Positions 57,689 through 64,000 of a DNA stretch of 64,000 nt are shown piece by piece (position 1 is the first letter of the stretch; each line of letters begins with the position of its first letter). The notes beneath the pieces were generated by a model, which did no database searches, was not told the DNA's origin, and saw only the letters and a list, made by a program, of their open reading frames with translations. The position numbers were made by a program, and so were the translations under genes. This DNA is from HIMB114 sp008638005 (GTDB lineage: Bacteria > Pseudomonadota > Alphaproteobacteria > Pelagibacterales > Pelagibacteraceae), in assembly GCA_032681305.1 (NCBI GenBank), contig CP136340.1, positions 1,054,001 to 1,118,000 on the forward strand, written 5' to 3'.

Positions 57689-60592
57689 TTAATTTATTGT
57701 CTCAAATAAATTAAACAACAGTTCACTGATATGTTTGGGTTTTTTATCTGAGAAGTCAGATATTTGGTGTCTGCAACTTGTACCATTGGCAACAAGATAT
57801 TCATTGTCTTCAGATTTTTTAATAGCTGGGATTAAAGATAAGTGCGCCATCTTTTTTGAAATATCATAATGTTTAGCGTCATAACCAAAAGAGCCCGCCA
57901 TTCCACAACAACTACTGTCGATGAGATGGTTTGAAATTTGCAATTCATTTAAAAGACCCGTTAAGCCTTTTACTCTATTTTGAGATTTTTGATGACAGTG
58001 ACCATGAATTAAAACTTTTTGTTTAAATTCTTTTGGTCTAACTTTATTCCCATTTTTAATTTCATTTAAAACAAACTCTTCAAGTAGGAAAAAAGTATTT
58101 TTAATTTTATCTCTACCCTTCAGCTTTGATAGCGATTTGAACTCATCGTTAAATGTTAATAAACAAGAAGGCTCAATTCCAACTACGGGAAGGTCAAAAA
58201 AGGAGTGGTCATAAATATATTTTGTGAATCGCTCTAATTCTTGTTTTGCCTTATCAAGCTGACCAAGAGAAATATATGTTCGACCACAACATAATGGTCT
58301 ATCAAGGTTATCATTTTGGAAACTTGGTATGATTGCCTGGTATCCAAATTTATTTAAAACCTTGATGGCATACATTAAATTTTTAATTTCAAAATTAATG
58401 TTAAAGGTATCTGCAAAAAGAATAACTTTTTTTTCTAAATTTGGCTGAGTATTGTAGATTTCTCTAAGCGGGGTTTGCTTTTCGACAACAGGTAAACTTC
58501 TTTTAGATGAAAAGCCAAACCATTCAATTATTTGAGAGAATACGGGTAATTTGTTTAATTTATTAATTATAGGGTTTGTAATTTTTAATAACCAGATGAG
58601 TTTTGGCATGTTGGAGATTACAGTATCTTTTAATCCCATAGAAAATTTTTTGTAATAATGGGATAAAAATTCACTTTTCATTTTTGCCATATCAACAGAC
58701 ATGGGACACTCTCTTTGACAAGCTTTACAACTCACGCATAATTCCATTGTTTCGTACATTTCTTTAGATACAAAAGAATCTTTAGGGAGCTGATTAGATA
58801 AGGCTAATCGCAGTGTATTCGCTCTTCCTCTAACTAGATCTTTTTCTTCTTTTGTCACTCGGTAGGACGGACACATTACGCCAGAGTCTAATTTTCTGCA
58901 TGCACCGTTATTATTACACATTTCGACCGCATCAGAGAATTGACCCCACTCAGACCAGTCATAGTGTGTTGAAATTTTTTCAGCTTTATAATCAGCTTTA
59001 TATCTCATTAAAGATCTGTCATCAGACTTATAAGCTCTTACAATTTTATGAGGATTTAAAAGATTTTTTTTATCAAAGGTATCTTTAATTTCTTCAAAAG
59101 TATTAAGTATTTTTTTTCCAAACATTTTTTCATGAAATTCAGATCTTACAATTCCATCTCCATGTTCACCTGAGTGTGAACCTCTATACTCTTTAACCAT
59201 ATCAAAAGCTTCTTCAGCTATAGCTTTCATATTTTTAATGTCTTGGTCAGATTTCATATTGAGCACAGGTCTAACATGAAGCGTTCCAACCGAGGCATGC
59301 GCATAAAACATTCCGTTCGTATTATATTTTGCAAATACCTCTTTTAATCTAGAAGTATAATCAGCTAAATGATCAAGAGTAACAGCGCAGTCTTCGATAA
59401 AGGCGACTGGCTTTTTATCACCTTTGAGTGACATTAAGATATTCAATCCTGCTTTTCTAATTTCAAATACTTCTTTTTGATCTTCAAGATTTTCATAATT
59501 TCTAAAATGATTATTTTGATTTTGGTTTTTAACTAAACTTTCAAGATCTTTTATTTTTGATCTTACAAGATCCAAATCTTCATCAATAAATTCAACCATC
59601 AAAACCGCCTCAGGCTCACCTGCAACATATTTTTTTATACCTTCGGCATAAATTGGAATTTGTTTTGCAAGATCAATAAGATTTTTATCCATTAACTCAA
59701 CCGTCGTAGGCTTTAGCTTAACCATTTCCTTCGTGAGCTCCATAGCTTGATGGAAACTTTCAAAATAACAGACACCTAATATTTTTTGCTTTGGTATAGG
59801 CCAAAGTTTTAATTTAATTTTATTAAATAAACTTAACGTTCCCTCAGAACCAACCAAGATATTAGAGGTGTTAAATCCATTTGGATTAATAAGATCAATA
59901 TTATATCCACCAACTCTTCTTTGAGTTTTTGGCCAATATTGATCAATATCATCATTCACATTTTCTCTAAGTTCAATAAATTTTTTTATAATTTCATATT
60001 GTCGGTTTTGATCATTGGTTGTTTGAAGATAGTTTTTATCAATATCTTCAAAGGTATGAATGGTTCCGTCATCTAAGATAGCTTCAACAGCCAAAACATT
60101 GTTGACCATATTTCCATAATAAAGAGACCTTGATCCACAACTATTATTTCCGGTCATACCACCAATTGTTGCTCTACTACTTGTGGAAACATCTACTGGA
60201 AACCATAGTCCGTAAGGTTTTAAGTAAGCATTTAATGTATCAAGAACGATGCCCGGTTGAACCCAAACATATTTTTCTTCAACATTAAGCTCTAAAATTT
60301 GATTTTGATATTTTGAATAATCTAAAACAATACTTTCACCAACGGTTTGACCGCACTGTGAACTTCCGCCGCCTCTTGCCAACAAAGGAATTGAATTTTT
60401 CTGAGAGTATTCCATTAAATTCAAAACATCATTTTGATCTTTAGGCAATACAGCCCCTATAGGTGTAATTTGATATAAAGAAGAATCTGTACTGTAACGA
60501 CCTCTTGAAAAATGATCGAATAATACTTTACCTTTAACTATATTTTGAACTTCTTTTGAGATTTTGGCTATTTGTTGATCGTTAAATTTCAT
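57689..60592 (-). CDS. FAD- and Fe-S-dependent D-2-hydroxyacid dehydrogenase (YdiJ-like)
   Basis: This 967-residue protein fuses an FAD_binding_4 domain (about 40-260: LLARGGGSSQCGQTVGESI, GGMTGNNSCGSRSLYYG), an FAD-oxidase C-terminal domain, and a C-terminal Fe-S/CCG part (CVSCKACQRECP, CNNNGACR, and late Cys-rich motifs such as HGHCHQ and SSCCGMAGSFGY). E. coli YdiJ, a D-2-hydroxyglutarate dehydrogenase, has this plan; D-lactate oxidation is an alternative. Its start is 36 bases from the divergent aminotransferase gene. Confidence 0.9.
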   Translation of the reverse strand: MKFNDQQIAKISKEVQNIVKGKVLFDHFSRGRYSTDSSLYQITPIGAVLPKDQNDVLNLMEYSQKNSIPLLARGGGSSQCGQTVGESIVLDYSKYQNQILELNVEEKYVWVQPGIVLDTLNAYLKPYGLWFPVDVSTSSRATIGGMTGNNSCGSRSLYYGNMVNNVLAVEAILDDGTIHTFEDIDKNYLQTTNDQNRQYEIIKKFIELRENVNDDIDQYWPKTQRRVGGYNIDLINPNGFNTSNILVGSEGTLSLFNKIKLKLWPIPKQKILGVCYFESFHQAMELTKEMVKLKPTTVELMDKNLIDLAKQIPIYAEGIKKYVAGEPEAVLMVEFIDEDLDLVRSKIKDLESLVKNQNQNNHFRNYENLEDQKEVFEIRKAGLNILMSLKGDKKPVAFIEDCAVTLDHLADYTSRLKEVFAKYNTNGMFYAHASVGTLHVRPVLNMKSDQDIKNMKAIAEEAFDMVKEYRGSHSGEHGDGIVRSEFHEKMFGKKILNTFEEIKDTFDKKNLLNPHKIVRAYKSDDRSLMRYKADYKAEKISTHYDWSEWGQFSDAVEMCNNNGACRKLDSGVMCPSYRVTKEEKDLVRGRANTLRLALSNQLPKDSFVSKEMYETMELCVSCKACQRECPMSVDMAKMKSEFLSHYYKKFSMGLKDTVISNMPKLIWLLKITNPIINKLNKLPVFSQIIEWFGFSSKRSLPVVEKQTPLREIYNTQPNLEKKVILFADTFNINFEIKNLMYAIKVLNKFGYQAIIPSFQNDNLDRPLCCGRTYISLGQLDKAKQELERFTKYIYDHSFFDLPVVGIEPSCLLTFNDEFKSLSKLKGRDKIKNTFFLLEEFVLNEIKNGNKVRPKEFKQKVLIHGHCHQKSQNRVKGLTGLLNELQISNHLIDSSCCGMAGSFGYDAKHYDISKKMAHLSLIPAIKKSEDNEYLVANGTSCRHQISDFSDKKPKHISELLFNLFETIN

Positions 60593-60594
60593 AA

Positions 60595-60623
60595 TTGCTT
60601 AAATATTTTCCATAACATATAAG
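60595..60623 (+). promoter_or_regulatory. Promoter of the class V aminotransferase gene
   Basis: TTGCTT (60595-60600) and TATAAG (60618-60623) are separated by 17 bases, and the ATG at 60629 follows five bases after the -10 box. No ribosome site is present, so the mRNA is expected to be leaderless. The whole promoter fits in the 36-base gap to the divergent dehydrogenase gene. Confidence 0.6.
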
Positions 60624-60628
60624 ACCCT

Positions 60629-61804
60629 ATGCCTAAATCAAATTCTTTCCAGCCTGGAAAACATTTTCTTCAAATTCCAGGACCCACCAATGTTCCTGAT
60701 AGAGTATTGAGAGCAATGGACTATCCAACGATAGATCATCGTGGACCAGAATTTGCAGAAATTGCAAAAAGAGTACTGGATAGAATTAAACTGATATTTA
60801 AAACATCAGAACCTGTCATTATTTACCCGGGTTCTGGTACTGGAGCTTGGGAAGCTGCAATTGTGAACACTCTTAATGAGGGTGATAAAGTATTAATGTT
60901 TGAAACTGGAGAATTTTCTACCAAATGGTGGGATATTGCTGAGAAATTAAAAATAAAAAGTGATTTTGTGGAAGGTGACTGGAGAACGGGAGCAGATCCG
61001 GAGATCGTAGAAAAAAAATTAAAAGCAGACACAAATAAAGAGATCAAAGCTGTTTTTGTCGTTCACAACGAAACTTCAACAGGTGTTGCAAGTCGAATAG
61101 GGGATATTAGAAAAGCAATGGATAACGCAAATCATCCAGCTTTATTAATGGTTGATACGATTTCTTCTTTAGCTTCAATTGATTATAGACACGAAGAATG
61201 GAAAGTTGATGTAACAGTTGGAGGCTCACAAAAAGGATTATTATTACCTCCAGGACTTTCTTTTAACGCCATTAGTTCCAAGGCTTTAGATGCATATAAA
61301 AATTCAAAACTAGCTAAATCATATTGGGACTGGGAACCAATGCTAAAGAATAATGTAAATGGTTTTTTTCCATATACACCTGCAACAAATTTATTTTACG
61401 GTTTAGATGAAGCGATAAATATGCTTCTTGAAGAAGGTTTAGAAAATGTTTTTGCAAGACATCAAAGACATGCAGAGGCAACAAGGCTTGCTGTAAAGGC
61501 ATGGGGTTTAGAGATTTTATGTAAAAATCCAGATGAGTATTCAAATTCTTTAACTGCAGTTTTGATGCCAGAAGGACATGACTCTGATGCGTTGCGAAAA
61601 GTTATCTTAGATAATTTTAACATGTCACTTGGCATGGGTTTAAATAAGATTAAGGGAAAAGTTTTTAGAATTGGCCACCTAGGTGATTTTAACGACCTTA
61701 TGTTAGCAGGAACTCTTTCTGGAGTTGAAATGGGACTAACAAAATCAGGCGTTCCATTTAAAAAAGGCGGTGTAATGGCTGCCCTAGATTACCTATCTCA
61801 ATAG
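60629..61804 (+). CDS. Class V aminotransferase (serine/aspartate-glyoxylate type)
   Basis: This 391-residue PLP enzyme has FLQIPGPTNVPDRVLRAMDYP, DHRGPEFAEIAKRVL, YPGSGTGAWEAAIVNTL and the PLP lysine in GGSQKGLLLPPGLSF. These features match serine-glyoxylate aminotransferase and the related aspartate-glyoxylate enzyme BhcA; sequence reading alone does not separate them. No bhcB, bhcC or bhcD genes are visible. It would use glyoxylate, as does malate synthase at 33164. A TRAP operon follows after 63 bases. Confidence 0.88.
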   Translation: MPKSNSFQPGKHFLQIPGPTNVPDRVLRAMDYPTIDHRGPEFAEIAKRVLDRIKLIFKTSEPVIIYPGSGTGAWEAAIVNTLNEGDKVLMFETGEFSTKWWDIAEKLKIKSDFVEGDWRTGADPEIVEKKLKADTNKEIKAVFVVHNETSTGVASRIGDIRKAMDNANHPALLMVDTISSLASIDYRHEEWKVDVTVGGSQKGLLLPPGLSFNAISSKALDAYKNSKLAKSYWDWEPMLKNNVNGFFPYTPATNLFYGLDEAINMLLEEGLENVFARHQRHAEATRLAVKAWGLEILCKNPDEYSNSLTAVLMPEGHDSDALRKVILDNFNMSLGMGLNKIKGKVFRIGHLGDFNDLMLAGTLSGVEMGLTKSGVPFKKGGVMAALDYLSQ

Positions 61805-61867
61805 ATTAATCACTAGTAATCTCATTTATAATTTACTAAAATAAGTAAAAATTAAATAGGGGGAAAA

Positions 61868-62857
61868 ATGAAAAAAATTAGAGCATTGTTCGCGACAATT
61901 GTTTCGATTCTTTTTTTATCTTCAGCAGTTCAAGCAGGTGGGCACGGTGGTGTCGAACTAAAGTTTGGTCATGTAGGTAAACCAGGATCATTGTTTCATG
62001 AGTCAGCTGAACATTTTAAAGACCTTGCTAATAAAAGATTAGGCAAAAAAGGGAAAGTAGTAACTTTTGGATCATCTCAATTAGGTAAAGACAAACAGCT
62101 ACTTCAAAAAGTTAAAGCAGGTACTGTTAACTTTGCATTACCATCATCAGTAATGTCATCTGTTCATGATGAGTTTGGTGTATTTGATATGCCTTACATG
62201 ATCAAAGACAGAGGACATATGGCTAAAGTTGAGAAGGAAGTATTACCAGGGATCTTTAAGAACTTAGAAGCAAAAACTGGTTATAAAGTTTTAGCTGTCT
62301 GGGAAAATGGTTTTAGACAAATCACAAATAATAAGAGACCAATTAATACACCGAGTGACTTAAAAGGTATTAAACTTAGAACACCTAAGTCAAAGTGGAG
62401 AGTTAAAATGTTCCAAACTTATGGAGCAAACCCAACTCCTATGGCTTTTTCTGAAGTGTTCACTGCATTAAAAACTGGAACTATGGATGGTCAAGAAAAT
62501 CCATATGCTCAGATTGCGAGTGCCAAGTTTCAGGAAGTGCAAAAATACTTATCTATAAGTAATCACGTTTACACACCTGCTTATGTTGTCGTTCACAAAG
62601 ATCAGTGGAACAAAGTTCCAGCGGATGTAAGAAAAATTGTTGAAAAAGCAGCACAAGATACTCAGTCGTTTGTATATAAAAGAGCAGCTGAGCTTGAGGT
62701 TTCTTTGCTAAAAGTAATCAAAGACGCGGGTGTTAAAGTTAACACTGCGAATAGAGATGCTTTTGTAAAAGGAAGTGCAGCTGTTTACAAACAGTTTGGT
62801 GATGAAGTTAAAACTGGAAATGCTTTAATTAAAAAAGTATCTAGTTTAGCGAAGTAA
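61868..62857 (+). CDS. dctP: TRAP transporter solute-binding protein (DctP family)
   Basis: This 329-residue binding protein has a classical signal peptide (residues 1-23, cleaved near VQAGG), then KFGHVGKPGSLFHESAEHFKDL and the family region LRTPKSKWRVKMFQTYGANPTPMAF with TGTMDGQENPYAQ. The latter resembles C4-dicarboxylate-type SBPs. It has a strong GGGGG-rich ribosome site. It is followed by a terminator hairpin and the permease genes. Confidence 0.93.
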   Translation: MKKIRALFATIVSILFLSSAVQAGGHGGVELKFGHVGKPGSLFHESAEHFKDLANKRLGKKGKVVTFGSSQLGKDKQLLQKVKAGTVNFALPSSVMSSVHDEFGVFDMPYMIKDRGHMAKVEKEVLPGIFKNLEAKTGYKVLAVWENGFRQITNNKRPINTPSDLKGIKLRTPKSKWRVKMFQTYGANPTPMAFSEVFTALKTGTMDGQENPYAQIASAKFQEVQKYLSISNHVYTPAYVVVHKDQWNKVPADVRKIVEKAAQDTQSFVYKRAAELEVSLLKVIKDAGVKVNTANRDAFVKGSAAVYKQFGDEVKTGNALIKKVSSLAK

Positions 62858-62871
62858 ATAATTTAATGGAG

Positions 62872-62900
62872 CCGGCCCTTTGATTAGGGCCGGTTTTTTT
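62872..62900 (+). terminator. Intrinsic terminator between the second dctP and dctQ
   Basis: CCGGCCCT (62872-62879) pairs with AGGGCCGG (62886-62893) around a six-base loop, followed by seven T residues that end just before the dctQ ATG at 62902. The arrangement repeats that of the first TRAP operon. Confidence 0.9.
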
Positions 62901-62901
62901 A

Positions 62902-63402
62902 ATGACCTTAGAAAATTTTAAAAAAAGTTACGATAAATCTTTAGAGTTTATCCTTTTTCTAATGATGATTGCTCTAGCAACAGTCGTTATCATGGGCGTA
63001 TCTTTTAGATGGGCTGGTCATGCTCTCACTTGGTATGATGAAGTAGCTTCTATGCAGCTTGCTTGGTTAACTTACTATGGATCTGCATATGCCGCTCTTA
63101 AAGGTGGTCATATAAGCGTTCCGAGTATTTTAAAATCGTTTCCTTTACATATCAGGAAGCCATTATTCTTTGTGTCAAAATTATTCGTTTACGGATTTTT
63201 TATTTTACTTACTTATTATGGTTTTGAAGTTGTAATTCTTGTACAAGGTGAAACATTAACAACTCTTGATTGGTTTCCACAACCCTTAGCCCAATCAGTA
63301 ATTCCTGTAGCATCCATTTTATTTATTATTTCCGAAACCTTAAATTTCAAAGATAGTTACCAACAAATGATGGAAGGAAAAATTGCTGGAGGAGAAGAGT
63401 AA
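62902..63402 (+). CDS. dctQ: TRAP transporter small permease (DctQ family)
   Basis: This 166-residue protein has four helices and the DctQ features SFRWAGHALTWYDEVASMQLAWLTYYGSAYAALKGGHISV in separate pieces. It pairs with DctM. It starts two bases after the terminator T-run. The stop codon overlaps a five-codon minigene (ATG at 63402) inside the ribosome site of dctM. Confidence 0.92.
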   Translation: MTLENFKKSYDKSLEFILFLMMIALATVVIMGVSFRWAGHALTWYDEVASMQLAWLTYYGSAYAALKGGHISVPSILKSFPLHIRKPLFFVSKLFVYGFFILLTYYGFEVVILVQGETLTTLDWFPQPLAQSVIPVASILFIISETLNFKDSYQQMMEGKIAGGEE

Positions 63403-63423
63403 TGGAGGAAAAGGTTTAAAATT

Positions 63424-64000
63424 ATGATGTTGCTAATTATGTTCTCCATTTTGTTATTTTTATTAAGTATCAATGTTCCTATTGCTATTGGTATTGCAAT
63501 TACAACAGTTATTGCAATGGTCATCAATCAAGGGCCATCATTTTTAATTGATACCGCAATTGTTTTATACGACGGAACAATGAAGTTTCCGTTAATTGCA
63601 ATTCCATTATTTATTTTAGCTGGATCAATTATGAATACTGCTGGAATTTCTAGAAGATTAATTGCATTTGCATCAGCTTTAGTAGGGTTTGTAAAAGGCG
63701 GGTTAGCGATGATTAATATTTCTGTATCGATGTTCTTCGCCGAAATTTCAGGATCTGCAGTTGCAGATGTTGCTGCGTTAGGATCAATTTTGATACCAGC
63801 TATGAAAAAGAAAGGTTATCCAGGCGCTTTTTCTGCTGCAGTAACTTCATCTTCCGCATCACTTGCAATTATAATTCCACCATCTATCCCAATGATCTTG
63901 TATGCTGTAATGGCTCAAAGCTCAGTTGTTCAATTATTTGTTGCTGGAATTATTCCAGGAATTTTAGGTGGGTTTCTAATGATGTTCGCAGCTTATGTTT
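63424..64000 (+). CDS. dctM: TRAP transporter large permease (DctM family), cut by the window end
   Basis: The frame opens at ATG 63424 (an adjacent ATG is at 63427) after a GGAGG/AAAGG ribosome region and stays open to base 64000, 192 codons. Visible segments include FLLSINVPIAIGIAI, FPLIAIPLFILAGSIMNTAG, EISGSAVADVAALGSILIPAMKKKGY and SSSASLAIIIPPSIPMILYAVMAQSSV, all DctM-typical. The C-terminal half lies outside the window. Confidence 0.92.
   Translation, partial: MMLLIMFSILLFLLSINVPIAIGIAITTVIAMVINQGPSFLIDTAIVLYDGTMKFPLIAIPLFILAGSIMNTAGISRRLIAFASALVGFVKGGLAMINISVSMFFAEISGSAVADVAALGSILIPAMKKKGYPGAFSAAVTSSSASLAIIIPPSIPMILYAVMAQSSVVQLFVAGIIPGILGGFLMMFAAYV

Noticed and set aside
58852..59088. 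Long open frame on the plus strand inside the dehydrogenase gene
   Set aside because: It is antisense to a well-supported Fe-S/FAD coding region and has no recognisable protein features.
63402..63419. Five-codon minigene (ATG to TAA) between dctQ and dctM
   Set aside because: It consists mostly of the dctM ribosome binding region (GGAGGAAAAGG) and is best explained by that.

Overview
The window is gene-dense, strongly AT-rich chromosomal DNA from a free-living bacterium. The gene set points to a streamlined marine alphaproteobacterium of the SAR11/HIMB59/AEGEAN-169 kind: DctPQM TRAP transporters, CoxSLM-type hydroxylases, a fused SpeD-SpeE, alphaproteobacterial SerC, an omega subunit with a long acidic tail, DUF1244/DUF2237/DUF3553/DUF6165 proteins, and very short intergenic gaps. 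The lineage is inferred from gene content and composition; no rRNA is present. I see no phage, insertion sequence, CRISPR array or plasmid function.

Layout. 1-2105: end of a molybdenum sulfite dehydrogenase, its cytochrome c, a CcmD-like protein and a TauE/SafE exporter. 2107-5120: homocysteine methyltransferase, pirin, MoaB, and Zur with a perfect 18-bp operator in its promoter, followed by a His-rich membrane protein. 5121-6434: RlmN and DUF1244. 6458-12368: CoxG-CoxS-CoxL-CoxM plus maturation genes (split XdhC pair, MocA-like enzyme); CoxL carries the form II signature AYRGAGR. 12358-20147: HAD, DUF2237, 2OG oxygenase, HisI, FolE, AcuI-like reductase, LysR, two bactofilins, LysE, RseP. 20271-25013: HU, a CADD-like (probable pABA-forming) oxygenase and an intact serC-serA-serB operon. 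25014-32561: surface-sugar type genes, small redox proteins, RecX, CysQ, MnmA and several very small genes. 32605-36521: EF-hand protein, malate synthase G, LysE, tRNA-Met, beta-carbonic anhydrase. 36518-41607: purine and sulfur salvage (apt, mtnP, mtnA, class II aldolase), then a SpeD-SpeE fusion with a possible leader peptide and attenuator, then a Nit1-like amidase. 41604-49718: glycosyltransferases, redox proteins, gamma-carbonic anhydrase, MFS, RpoZ, class III CoA transferase. 49783-53992: a TRAP transporter joined to malonyl-CoA decarboxylase. 53985-64000: DusA, a second TauE, a gate-domain membrane protein, CMD and GYD proteins, a large FAD/Fe-S D-2-hydroxyacid dehydrogenase, a class V aminotransferase, and a second TRAP transporter cut by the window end.

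How the genes work together. Molybdenum use links MoaB, sulfite dehydrogenase and the Cox cluster. SpeD-SpeE would release methylthioadenosine, which mtnP-mtnA-aldolase could convert to DHAP and a methylthio-aldehyde. The first TRAP transporter, malonyl-CoA decarboxylase and divergent CoA transferase form a plausible malonate (or related diacid) use module.

Expression signals. Many genes start 5-9 bases after a TATA-like -10 box with no ribosome binding site, and nine divergent pairs have start codons only 19-36 bases apart, suggesting widespread leaderless mRNAs. Both TRAP operons have a terminator hairpin between the binding-protein gene and the permease genes.
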